A stretch of DNA of 64,000 nucleotides from Siniperca chuatsi (taxonomy: Eukaryota > Chordata > Actinopteri > Centrarchiformes > Sinipercidae): the NCBI RefSeq assembly GCF_020085105.1, contig NC_058061.1:1647784-1711783 (forward strand), in the 5' to 3' direction. Made by a program: the position numbers and the translations under genes. The stretch's first letter is position 1; each line of letters opens with the position of its first letter. Shown in pieces: positions 1 through 31,748 of this stretch. The notes beneath the pieces are model-generated. The model made no database searches. It was not told the DNA's origin and saw nothing but the letters and a program-made list of their open reading frames with translations.

Positions 1-960
1 TTTTGAAGTAGTTTCCTGATGCAGAGTGATTAGCATCGCTACAATATGCAGCTCTACAGTACCAGTAGCCTCAGATTTATTTTGCTTTATATGACAGTTG
101 GCTTCGTTGGTCGTGTGGTCTTCGCTTTGCCTTTCGCAGCGGTCCCACTGCTAGTAGCAGAGACGAAGAACAGGGCTAAACTTTCAGGAAGTGGTTGAAT
201 TTGTCTTACATCACGTGATCTCAAAACTGCACACAACATGGAGGTCATAAGAATCCTGACTCATGATAGCTGTTTCTTTTCTCATGAACTTTAAAGATTT
301 AGACGAGTTTAAACCATCTCACCACAAAATCCTTTCAGTAGCTGTTCTTGAGCTTTTGATTGTATCACACGATTTTCCTCTGCAGATGGAGTTGTCATTG
401 TCTTAAAGGAGAGATTTAAAGTTCATTCATGACCTTGTAAACAGCAGTTGAATCTCACCACAAGGTCCATTTATTGCTGTTCTGGACTTTTCCATGTAAG
501 CTAACATGGACAAGGAATCCTTAAAGTGCTTAAAAAAATATGAGAATCAGAATCTTCATGACACCTGGACAAACTAAGGATGATCATATGATATGATCGA
601 AAGCTCCAGAGCAGCTACTAAATGGACTTTGTGGTGAGACTATTTTGTCAGCTGCTGTTTCCAAGATCATGAATTAACTTTCAATCTCAAGTTAAACTTG
701 TTTTTTCTAACACAAAAACAACATTTACATGTGACATGTTATGCTGCAAAAACAGAATTAGGTCTAACTACTATTATAACGTTTTTAATGTTGCTGGTTT
801 TGCAGTGCTTTTTATTTTGTTGGATTTTGAAGGCCAGTTTAAGTTTATTTATTTTAACTTTCATTTAATAAAATGATAAAGAAGGATGTGATGTATACAT
901 AACAAAATCCAGATGACTACAATACTTGTGTTTGTTTAAGCACTCAGTGAGAACGCTGAC
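1..960. other. Intron sequence, no exon recognised
   Basis: AT-rich sequence beyond the last visible PDZ-gene exon. The rest of PDZ2 (the segment around the GD-rich loop) should lie downstream on the minus strand, but I could not find it here, so it probably lies outside the window. Confidence 0.5.
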
Positions 961-21292
<20,332 letters not shown>

Positions 21293-21460
21293 CGCAAGAC
21301 GGTCTGAGACCCAAAAAAAGCACCAACCAATCACACACACACACACACACACAAACACAAACACACGCGCATGCAGAGCGGCGGCGCGAGGCTCGGAGGA
21401 GGAGACGGGGTCGGTGTGTGTGACCGGAGCGGAGAGGAGAGGGATGGAAATCCGCCTCGA
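21293..21460 (-). promoter_or_regulatory. Likely promoter/5'UTR region of the PDZ gene
   Basis: Directly upstream of the ATG at 21292. The segment 21365-21460 is GC- and CpG-rich (CGCGCATGCAGAGCGGCGGC), like a CpG-island promoter, and sits next to the CA arrays. No TATA box seen. Inference from position and composition. Confidence 0.4.
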
Positions 21461-21466
21461 CAGGGA

Positions 21467-21505
<39 letters not shown>

Positions 21506-22027
21506 TTCCTCACTAATCCATGCTGATACCCGGCCGCCACACACACACATAAGCACATGCAAAGACACACACACACACACACATGCACAGCAAAGACACA
21601 CACACACACACATAAGCACATGCAAAGACACACACACACACACACATAAGCACATGCAAAGACACACACACACACAAGCACATGCAAAGACACACACACA
21701 CACACACACAAGCACATGCAAAGACACACACACACATAAGCACATGCAAAGACACACACACATAAGCACATGCAAAGACACACACACACACACACACACA
21801 AGCACATGCAAAGACACACACACACACACACACACAAGCACATGCAAAGACACACACACACACACAGCACATGCAAAGACACACACACACACACACACAT
21901 AAGCACATGCACACACACACACACACACATAAGCACATGCAAAGACACACACACACACACACACATAAGCACATGCAAAGACACACACACACACACACAC
22001 ATAAGCACATGCAAAGACACACACACG
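21322..22027. repeat. CA-rich VNTR upstream of the PDZ gene
   Basis: (AC)n tracts interspersed with the motif AAGCACATGCAAAGACACAC repeated about 14 times. The GC-rich segment 21365-21460 interrupts it. It starts about 30 bp upstream of the start codon. Frame-shadow ORFs on both strands are artefacts. Confidence 0.9.
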
Positions 22028-22396
22028 CTACAGACGTGTCCCTTCTTCAGCTGAAAGCTTACAGCATTACAGTTAAAAACACTGGAAGGAGCTTACATGG
22101 ACTCGCACGTCGCCTCGGTGGAGTCTCGGAAAGGCATTTGGAAAGACGAAGCACCTGTAAGCAGTTCATTCTTCTGATTCAGACTGGCACACAGCGGTGT
22201 GAATCGTCACCGGATCGTGTGCGAGATTAAAAAAGACAGATGGAGGAAAGAAGGGGAAAGAGGAAGAAGAGCGGAAAGTGAGAGCTGTGTCAGCTTTGCA
22301 GATGTGGATCGGTGTCAGGCCAGTCCAGACATTTTAATGGCTCACATCAGCTCAAATCAGACGAAGAAGATCTTTTACTTCAGTAAAGTACCGTAG
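22028..22396. other. Intergenic sequence, nothing recognised
   Basis: Short stretch between the CA array and the hairpin. No gene or known repeat recognised. Confidence 0.4.
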
Positions 22397-22443
22397 AAAT
22401 GGCTTCTTTGACTCCACTGAAAGAGGAGTCAAAGAAGCCATTT
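22397..22443. repeat. Perfect 19-bp hairpin
   Basis: AAATGGCTTCTTTGACTCC, a 9-nt spacer, then the exact reverse complement. It probably belongs to an interspersed element; a microRNA-like hairpin is the alternative, with no further support. Confidence 0.8.
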
Positions 22444-22728
22444 TTCTTTGAACAGAAATGGTGGTCTGAGATTCAACTTGCCAACAGTTTACCACAGTGT
22501 GTTAGCACCGTGGTCAAGCCAATCACATGCTAATCAGGTACTTAACAGTGATGAGGGAGGTGCAGCCAGAAAACAATAGGCCTGATTACTGGGCCATCAT
22601 GGAAACAAAAGAGGGTCAGTTTCAGGTGAAACTAGCTAATCAACAGATACTCAGGTAGACTCCTCCCTGAGGGCGGGGCTTATGTAACACAGAGTAGCTT
22701 AAATTTCTGAGTTCTCAGACCATTTTCA

Positions 22729-22837
22729 CAATTGAGAATGACTTCCGGATGGGAGCCGAAACGTCTTGATTCTGAAAACAGTGTCCAGACGACTACGACT
22801 GAAACCTTTTCTACGATAGAAAACACTCCTGGACGAA
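22729..22837 (+). repeat. Interspersed repeat (ACTTCCGGATGGGAGCCGAA)
   Basis: An almost identical inverted copy is at 41828-41925, in an intron of the SNTX-like gene. Family not identified. Confidence 0.75.
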
Positions 22838-22859
22838 TGAGGGACGACACCGTCTTCAG

Positions 22860-23270
22860 TAAAGTACCAACACCACTGTGTAAAGATACTCTGTTACAGG
22901 TAAAGGTCCTGCATTCAAGTAAAAGTACAAAAGTATTAGCATCAAAGTACTCACTATACAGAGTCCCATTTCAGAATATTGGATATTATAATGTTATTGT
23001 ATTATAATTATTGATGCATTAAAGTTGCAGCTGGTAAAGTTGGAGCTCATTTTAATGACTTTCTATCCTGCTGGGCAGCTTGTGAATTCCCCCTCTGGGA
23101 TCAATAAAGCCTCATTTTATCTTAATCTATAATGAGACATCATCATTTATTTGTTGATTTATTATTAATGCTAATCTGCAACGTAACTAAAGTCATCAAA
23201 TAAGTAAGTGTGGCGGAGTAAAAAGTCTAAAGTAGCAGAAAATGGAAATACTCAATTTCAGGAGTCACAT
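22860..23270. repeat. Fragments of MITE/LINE tails
   Basis: Contains AAGTAAAAGTACAAAAGTA stretches of the CAGTGGTGGAA MITE family and a GGGATCAATAAAGCCTC tail typical of teleost LINE/SINE 3' ends (near 23097). Confidence 0.45.
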
Positions 23271-23599
23271 TCTCCCAGTTAAACTCATCAGATCAATAAT
23301 TTACGCTTGTAAAGTTAATAGTTTTTAATACAGACCTTCAGTATTTGGATCAAGCAGCTCTTGAAAAGTAAGGTGTGCCAGATTTAGTAGCTACAGCTGT
23401 TGTTTCGATGTGTCAGATGCATATTGAATCAACATTTACACTTTCAGAAGAGCTACCAAGCAGCGTCACGCAAAACGTGAACTCTGCTCATTGCAGTCCA
23501 ATCCAATAAGTATTTAGACATTTAAATGAAAAACGGATGTCGCTGAGAATTCAAAGAAATGACACATGATTTAGTTTCTTGAAATCTCAAATTGGCCTA

Positions 23600-24462
23600 T
23601 TACAGTTTTTTCCAGTTGCTAACAAGCGTCGTTCAACACTGAAACCACATTTTCAGAACTCTTCGCACAGTCTGCATCAGCAGCATGAATGTTGGCCGAA
23701 CAGCTGATCTCACCTACAAAACTCACTCAGACCGACAAAACACCGGCAACACTTCTCATTCAGAAAACACACATTTCATCCACACACTGGCCTAAAACAC
23801 ACTAACAACAGGGAGCGTCACATGACGGATGAACTTTTCTTTTTTAAAGTTTCACTGATTTTCCACATGAATACTGTAACACAGTTTCACTTTACTGAAA
23901 GCATCTGTAACACGAATGAATCAGAAATTCATCAAATTTAATTTTTTTTTACATGAATATAGTACTTGAAAATTATAACCAAAAGGTGGAAAAAGAGGGG
24001 GAAAGCTCCAGGGCTGCAGTGATGATAAAAAAAGAATAAATAAAATACTTTCTACACATTACTGCAACAACATGTGCAGTTGTTCGTTATAGTAAATTAC
24101 AGCGATGGTTCCTCCGGTGTTTTAGTTTACTTCCAGTATTTTAAAATAATTACTGCGTAAATGCTTGGAATTTGCCATCAACCTGTTTTGAACGTGTCTG
24201 TAATCATTCTGAACGCAGTGTGTTAGCGTTAGAACAGCGTGCTGGAAACACACAGTGTTTTGCATGTTGTGGAGGACGAACGGGAAAAGAGCTCCTGAGT
24301 TTTGAAAAGTGCTGGTCGCTGAATGCGTTTTGTCTGAAAGCGACGAAAAATGGTTCGCAGTTTGGTCCGCATGGACTTCTGTTTCGCTGACTGTGTGAAG
24401 AGTTTTGAAAATGTGGTTTCAGTGTTGAACGACGCTCGTTAGCAACTGGAAGAAACTGTAAA
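23600..24462. mobile_element. MITE with long (about 70-bp) terminal inverted repeats
   Basis: The left end TTACAGTTTTTTCCAGTTGC and the right end GCAACTGGAAGAAACTGTAA are inverted copies. The pairing continues through TAACAAGCGTCGTTCAACAC and AGAACTCTTCGCACAGTC. TTA/TAA at the edges fits a TA-type target site. No transposase; ORFs inside are unremarkable. Confidence 0.8.
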
Positions 24463-25111
24463 CAGCAAATGTAACTGAAAAGGGAAACTTTAAATTTATA
24501 AATTGGAAGGATTCATTAGAAATGTTAAAATTCATATCCCTCCACTCAGCAGTGCTTCTTCATTTCAAGTGGAGCATTTAGTATTGAGAATTTCTGTTCA
24601 GTTTAATTTATTTAAATTAATTTTTTATATCAAGGCTGCCATTCATCTGACTGTGTGTCAGAGGAAACTTAAGAAAAAAACAGAATAATGTATTAGCATC
24701 TAGTAACTCAGAGAGACAACAAAAACCCAACATCAGCTCTGGAAAATGACAACATGCTGATGCGTCACGCACAACAGCAACAGCGGTAATCTTGTGATTT
24801 CAAAACTTCCTCGATTATTTGTACATTTGTACCCAGAAGGGAAACCTGTTTCTAAATGTCAGCCCCCGACCTGCAGTGCCTCAGCAATGACGCATCAAAG
24901 ACGATGGCACGAAAGGTGACCTGTGCCATTGACCAAGAAACACTGAAGCTACAAAACACAATGAGTGTATTTGGTTGTCTTGAAATCTGGATGACTTGTT
25001 CCATTATGATGTAACAGAGGCGATTATGAAAATATTATTAGTTAATGATAAATAACTACTATTAGCCTTACTGTCTCTTTCTCAGTTGACAGTAAAATAG
25101 ATTATACATAA

Positions 25112-27000
25112 TGTATAATGATGAAAGTTAGCAGCTAATATCACTGATACTTTACATTTTAGCTGAATGTTAGTCTTTATTTTGGCTAAAGTTAGCAGCA
25201 AACATTACTGATACTTTACATTTTAGCTGAATGTTAATCTTTATTTTGGCTAACATTAGCATTTCTGATTCTGATAACATTACTGATACTTTACATTTTT
25301 GCTGAATGTTAGTCTTTATTTTGGCTAATGTTAGCAGCTAATATCACTGATACTTCACATTTTAGCTGAATGTTAGTCTTTATTTTGGCTAATGTTAGCA
25401 GCTAATATCACTGATACATTCAGCTAAAATGTAAAGTAAGTCTTTATTTTGGCTAAAGTTAGCAGCTAACATTACTGATACTTTACATTTTAGCTGAATG
25501 TTAGTCTTTATTTTAGCTAACGTTAGCAGCTAACATTACTGATACTTTACATTTTAGCTGAATGTTAGTCTTTATTTTAGCTAAAGTTAGCAGCTAACAT
25601 TACTGATACTTTACATTTTAGCTGAATGTTAATCTTTATTTTGGCTAACGTTAGCATTTCTGATTCTGATAACATTACTGATACTTTACATTTTAGCTGA
25701 ATGTTAGTCTTTATTTTGGCTAAAGTTAGCAGCTAACATTACTGATACTTTACATTTTAGCTGAATGTTAGTCTTTATTTTGGCTAAAGTTAGCAGCTAA
25801 CATTACTGATACTTTACATTTTAGCTGAATGTAAGTCTTTATTTTGGCTGACTGATACTTTACATTTTAGCTGAATGATAAGCATTTCTGATTCATTACT
25901 GATACTTTACATTTTAGCTGAATGTTAGTCTATTACTGATACTTTACATTTTAGCTGAATGTTAGTCTTTATTTTGGCTAAAGTTAGCAGCAAACATTAC
26001 TGATACTTTACATTTTAGCTGAATGTTAGTCTTTATTTTGGCTAAAGTTAGCAGCTAACATTACTGATACTTTACATTTTAGCTGAATGTTAGTCTTTAT
26101 TTTGGCTAAAGTTAGCAGCTAACATTACTGATACTTTACATTTTTGCTGAATGTTAATCTTTATTTTGGCTAAAGTTAGCAGCTAACATTACTGATACTT
26201 TACATTTTAGCTGAATGTAAGTCTTTATTTTGGCTAACGTTAGCAGCTAACATTACTGATACTTTACATTTTAGCTGAATGTTAGTCTTTATTTTGGCTA
26301 AAGTTAGCAGCTAACATTACTGATACTTTACATTTTAGCTGAATGTTAGTCTTTATTTTGGCTAAAGTTAGCAGCTAACATTACTGATACTTTACATTTT
26401 AGCTGAATGTTAGTCTTTATTTTGGCTAAAGTTAGCAGCTAACATTACTGATACTTTACATTTTTGCTGAATGTTAATCTTTATTTTGGCTAAAGTTAGC
26501 AGCTAACATTACTGATACTTTACATTTTAGCTGAATGTAAGTCTTTATTTTGGCTAACGTTAGCAGCTAACATTACTGATACTTTACATTTTAGCTGAAT
26601 GTTAGTCTTTATTTTAGCTAAAGTTAGCAGCTAATATCACTGATACTTTACATTTTAGCTGAATGTTAGTCTTTATTTTAGCTAAAGTTAGCAGCTAACA
26701 TTACTGATACTTTACATTTTAGCTGAATGTTAGTCTTTATTTTAGCTAAAGTTAGCAGCTAACATTACTGATACTTTACATTTTAGCTGAATGTTAATCT
26801 TTATTTTAGCTAAAGTTAGCAGCAAACATTACTGATACTTTACATTTTAGCTGAATGTTAGTCTTTATTTTGGCTAAAGTTAGCAGCTAACATTACTGAT
26901 ACTTTACATTTTTGCTGAATGTTAATCTTTATTTTGGCTAACGTTAGCAGCTAACATTACTGATACTTTACATTTTAGCTGAATGTTAATCTTTATGATG
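25112..27000. repeat. 64-bp satellite array, about 29 units
   Basis: The unit is about TAGCAGCTAACATTACTGAT, then ACTTTACATTTTAGCTGAAT, then GTTAGTCTTTATTTTGGCTA plus AAGT. Units are very uniform. Some carry GTTAATC, a T-for-A change (TTTTTGCTG), or a longer variant with TTCTGATTCTGATAACATT (near 25260 and 25660). One unit near 25410 is interrupted by an inverted piece. Confidence 0.95.
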
Positions 27001-27306
27001 GCCAAAATAATGTAGCATTGCATTGTTTTTAGGAGAAAAAAGAAAAAACTTAGCTGTAGCTTTAGCTTTAGCAATACAAACACAATCTACATCCTACATA
27101 ACAAAGTTAACAGAATAAAAATGATTGCTTTTCAAGACTTTAGATGATTCATTCATAATTATTCTCAGCTTCTGTGTTACTTGCTGATACAGTTCAGGAA
27201 GTTGGTTTTATGTTTGAATTTAATGAAACTGCCTCAATTGTTGTGAGTCTACAGATGAATTCATTTTATATTGGTACGTATGCCTGTACATCACCTCAGC
27301 CAGATC

Positions 27307-27567
27307 TATAAATAGCACCACGCCGCCTGGCGAAATGTCTTGAGAAAGGGGCTTTACACAGGATTTCTGATCTTACGTGTCACTTTTTTTTGCGCTGCAT
27401 GTATTAGCAGCCTATTAGTGTGGTAACTGCTTGACGACAAGGTTGATGAAAGTCAACCACACAGGAACATCCTCCTGTAAGAGACATAAATACACAGACA
27501 GCGGTTTACATCCCTCCATTCCTGCGTCCAACACTTTATGAATGAAATCCTTTAATACGGCTGACTG
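27307..27567 (+). promoter_or_regulatory. Possible TATA promoter and non-coding first exon of the GPCR gene
   Basis: TATAAATAG at 27307-27315 could start a 5'UTR exon near 27337 that ends at CTGACTG|GTGAGT (27567). A matching acceptor may be TTTCCTTTAACAG near 28288. Inference only. Confidence 0.35.
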
Positions 27568-28510
27568 GTGAGTTCTGGACATTACATACTAGGACAATAA
27601 TAATAATAATAATTCACTGTGATAAGTGGGTAAATGTACATAACCTTTTTTAACCTATATATGTGTGTGTGCCGTGATGAATGGGTTTAATGAGAAACTA
27701 CTTTTCTTCAATAGGAAACTATTTAATGTGCAACACGTTAAAGTACATGTAATGAAAGTTTCATACATTTTTAGTTTACACACATATTTTAAAACGCTTA
27801 TTTTCATAGCATTAGTTTGGTTGGTGCAGTTAAATTGTATTTTCTTGCATGGTTTTCTAATGTTAAGTTTGGAAAATTTAAAGGATGTTAAATTGCATTT
27901 GTAAGGTAATATGCTGTATGTTATTACGTTATTTACTTTAATTTAAAGTTAATTTGTGATAGCATTTCAGTGTTTAGAGTTGTCAGTATTTTGTATTTGG
28001 TAAATGAATTGTATTTACTAGAAACCATAAATATATAAATCATATACCATTATAATAAACTGCTACTTATCAAGACTTATCCATTTTATCATTTTAGTTT
28101 TTAGATGAAATGCTTTTATTCTGAAAATGTTTTTAAGTTATTAGATATTAGTGCATCAGACTTGTGTCACTCCACATGTTTTTTTCAAAATTCCTTATTA
28201 TCTGACCTGTGGAGAAGTGAAACTGGTTCCTGTACAAACACAAAAGTGCTCTCTGTTCTTTTTATTTTTACACAGATTTCCTTTAACAGAAAAAAGGAGG
28301 AAGGTGAAAAGAGGAAGTGGCAAATTTCCTGAATCTCGAAACTTTCCTCTGTGGGGGGTCACGCAGCTATCTTCCTCGTTCTTAATTCAACCACCAAACC
28401 CACAACTGTTTTTAATAGCATCATCTAAAATTATTTTTACCGTCTTCCCAAAATTTGATTCATCTGTTTCGAATAGACAAAAGTTAATAACACAAATTTC
28501 ATTTGCCAAA

Positions 28511-31500
28511 ATGCAAACAGAGCAAAATGAAAACTTCACCACCGCAGTTTTAAACTTGACGACCCCGAGCCCCGGTGGTGGTGGAGGCGGCGGCGGCGGC
28601 TGCCCACCGGTTGGTATTCAACTGGAGGGCGTGATCCTGCCCCCAGTCCTCACCATTGACGTCATACTGGGGCTACTGGGAAACCTAGTTGCCCTGTGGA
28701 TCTTCTGCTTTAAGCTGAAGGCCTGGAACCCCAACAACCTGTTCCTCTTCAACCTGGTCATCGCCGACTTCCTGGCTCTGGTGAGTCTGCCGCTGAGGAT
28801 CGATGCCTTGCTCAGGGGCCACTGGGTGTTTGGAGACGGCATGTGCCGGATCAACCTCTTCCTGATGTTTTCTAACCGCTCGGCCAGCATCGCACTCATG
28901 ACTGTGGTGGCAATTTACCGCTACTTTAAGGTGAGAAATGTTGATCTTAGTAACTTTATTGTCACAATAACCAGTAAGCTACCAGCTACAAAGAGCTGAC
29001 ACACCTCTCACCTGAGGCAACTGTAGCTCAACGGCAGGTGTTGCCGTTGAGAGTGCATAAAACAAACAAGCAGAGAAGTTGAAACAGTTAAAAGTTCTGC
29101 ATACGCAGCTGAAATCAGTAGCTACAAGTAATTAATAAACAGTTGAAATAGTTAGCTTAAAGTAACGGATAAATGGTTGAAATGTCCAGCGACTGCCACT
29201 GTAAGCGGTATTAGTACGAATGAAAACTTGGCCAAACCAATCTAATCCATTGCATGAAGAAAATATTGTAACAATGTCCACATTTATATAAGCAATAGCG
29301 TTGAATAGCATCCACTTTAAAATCAGTTAAAATGAACACATTTGGAACAGAACGGCTCTGAAAAAAGCTGGTAAGTGGACCTTGAGTTAAGATTTTTTTC
29401 GTCAAATCATTATTTCCAAGGTCAATAATGAATATTCACGTTCAAAGGTCATTTTGTTTGCTGGGTTAAAGCTCAGTGCAGGTGTGTTGACGCACGTCAT
29501 ACGCTGCCAGTGCATGTTGCCCCCTAAAGACCGACTAACTACAGCTCTTAGGAGAAATAAGACTTTATTTCAGTGCAAAAATGACAAAGTGATCAAACTG
29601 AATCCAGTTCAGCTGTAGATGCTCATCTCTCTTTGCTAATTTAAATAAACCCTGTATGAGAATATCCATTGTCTGGCCGAGGCTGGTGGAACAGAAGCTA
29701 CAGTTGTATGCAAAAGTTTAGGAACCCCTGACAATTTCCATGATTTTCATTTATAAATATTTGGGTGTTTGGATCAGCAATTTCATTTTGATCTATCAAA
29801 TAACTGAAGGACACAGTAATATTTCAGTAGTGAAATGAGATTTATTGGATTAACAGAAAATGTGCAATATGCATCAAAACGAAATTAGACAGGTGCATAA
29901 ATTTGGGCACCCCAACAGAAAAATCACATCAATATTTAGTAGAGCCTCCTTTAGCAGAAATAACAGCCTCTAGACGCTTCCTACAGCCTGTAATGAGTGT
30001 CTGGATTCTGGATGAATGTATTTTGGACCATTGCTCCTTACAAAACATCTCCAGTTCAGTTAGGTTTGATGGTTGCCGAGCATGGACAGCCCGCTTCAAA
30101 TCACCCCACAGATGTTCAATGATATTCAGGTCTGGGGACTGGGATGGCCACTCCAGAACATTGTACTTGTTCCTCTGCATAAAGGCCAGAGGAGATTTTG
30201 AGCAGTGTTTTGGGTCGTTGTCTTGTTGAAATATCCAGCCCCGGCGTAACTTCAACTTTGTGACTGATTCCTCAACATTATTCTCAAGAATCTGCTGATA
30301 TTGAGTGGAATCCATGCGACCCTCAACTTTAACCAGATTCCCAGTACCGGCACTGGCCACACAACCCCACAGCATGATGGACCCTCCACCAAATTTTACT
30401 GTGGGTAGCAAGTGTTTTTCATGCATAACGCCCCTTGTTATGACCAAATAACTCAATCTTTGTTTCATCAGTCCACAGCACCTTATTCCAAAAACGAAGC
30501 TGGCTTGTCCAAATGTGTGTTTGCATACCTCAAGCGACTCCGTTTGTGGCGTGTGTGCAGAAAAGGCTTCTTTCGCATCAAAGAGAACAACAACTTTCAA
30601 CTGGCCACCTTAAATACCTTTTCTCATGATTGGATGCACCTGTCTATGAAGTTCAAGGCTTAATGAGCTCACCAAACCAATTGTGTGTTCCAATTAATCA
30701 GTGCTAAGTAGTTACAGGTATTCAAATCAACAAAATGACAAGGGTGCCCAAATTTATGCACCTGTCTAATTTCGTTTTGATGCATATTGCACATTTTCTG
30801 TTAATCCAATAAATCTCATTTCACTACTGAAATATTACTGTGTCCTTCAGTTATTTGATAGATCAAAATGAAATTGCTGATCCAAACACCCAAATATTTA
30901 TAAATGAAAATCATGGAAATTGTCAGGGGTTCCTAAACTTTTGCATACAACTGTATAGACACAGCAGGACTGTGACGATATAACGTCAGCTCTTTGACAC
31001 AGTTTTGCTCCAAAATGACGTAAAATGATGCATCACCACTGTCCTCTCGCTCCAGGTGGTTCACCCTCACCACCGGTTCAACCGTATGAGCAAGCAGCAG
31101 GCTGTGTTCGTGTCAGCGTTTGTCTGGCTGCTGGTGATCAGTCCTCGGGTTCCCATGCTGGCTTACAACCACATCAAGGGCAGCGGCAACCGCACCCAGT
31201 GCTTCTTCTTCACGTCTTACAAAGAGGCGTCGCGGGCCATCATCATCCTGGTCGGCATGCACCGGATCCTGACCGTGCTGGAGTTCATCATCCCGATGGC
31301 CATGCTGCTGTTCTGCTCCATCCGGATCTCCAGCTTCCTGAAGAAGCGACAGATGGGAAAAGCAGACAAGGTGCGAAAGGCGATGCGAGTGTGCGCCATC
31401 ATCGTTGCAGTGTTCATGGTGTGCTTCCTGCCCACCACGGTGACGACCATCGGGGTGTGGGCCATCCGCTCGTACCGCCCGTGGGACTGCGCCTCCTTCT

Positions 31501-31748
31501 ACACCTTCACCCAGCTCACTATCGTGTCTTTAGGGCTGAACTTCCTGAACTCGGCCATGGACCCCATCGTCTACGTCTTCTCCAGCTCCATGTTCAGGAA
31601 GGCCCTCTGCAGCTCGCTGCCCCGCGCCCTGCGCTGCGGACAGGACGCAGGCGACGGCGAGAACACGGCGTCCTCGTCGGGAAATCAGTCGACCACCCAG
31701 CAGGAACTGAAATCCCTGAGGGCTGACAGAGGGAGTGAAGCCAAGTAA
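28511..31748 (+). CDS. Class A GPCR, hydroxycarboxylic acid / oxoeicosanoid receptor type (HCAR/OXER1/GPR31 group)
   Basis: Two exons, 28511-28930 and 31056-31748 (stop at 31746), joined in phase 0 by a GT-AG intron; 370 residues, normal for the family. Plasma-membrane receptors of this group bind small carboxylic acids or oxidised fatty acids and usually couple to Gi. Visible features: N-glycosylation sites at N8 (NFT) and N15 (NLT); a run of nine Gly near residues 22-30; TM1 LLGNLVAL; TM2 NLVIADFLALVSLP; TM3 Cys in GDGMCRINLF; TM6 VCFLPTTV; TM7 NSAMDPIVY. VVHPHHRFN after TM3 is typical of the group. Odd: the DRY motif reads YRY (codon TAC at 28916-28918, residue 136). The intron falls just after this motif and holds a Tc1 element. 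Which member of the group it is cannot be decided here. Confidence 0.88.
29701..30953 (-). mobile_element. Tc1/mariner transposon, non-autonomous
   Basis: A 1,253-bp element flanked by TA duplications (29699-29700 and 30954-30955). Inverted terminal repeats of about 212 bp (29701-29912 and 30742-30953) begin CAGTTGTATGCAAAAGTTTA and are almost identical, suggesting fairly recent insertion. It lies in the GPCR intron, with its transposase antisense to the receptor. Confidence 0.93.
29929..30600 (-). pseudogene. Tc1 transposase remnant (C-terminal part)
   Basis: The C-terminal two thirds of a Tc1 transposase are readable: GGGSIMLWGC, then FQQDNDPKHCSK with the second catalytic Asp, then WPSQSPDLNIIEHLW with the last catalytic residue. 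About 223 codons are open against about 340 in intact family members. The N-terminal DNA-binding region and first catalytic Asp region are missing or out of frame. Confidence 0.88.

Noticed and set aside
22397..22443. microRNA precursor
   Set aside because: The loop is only 9 nt and the stem 19 bp, with no sign of flanking pairing. Kept only as a hairpin.
25112..27000. 64-bp repeats as a CRISPR array
   Set aside because: Contiguous identical units without spacers.
27665..27904. 79-codon ORF upstream of the GPCR
   Set aside because: AT-rich, no similarity to any family recognised, no splice or promoter context of its own.
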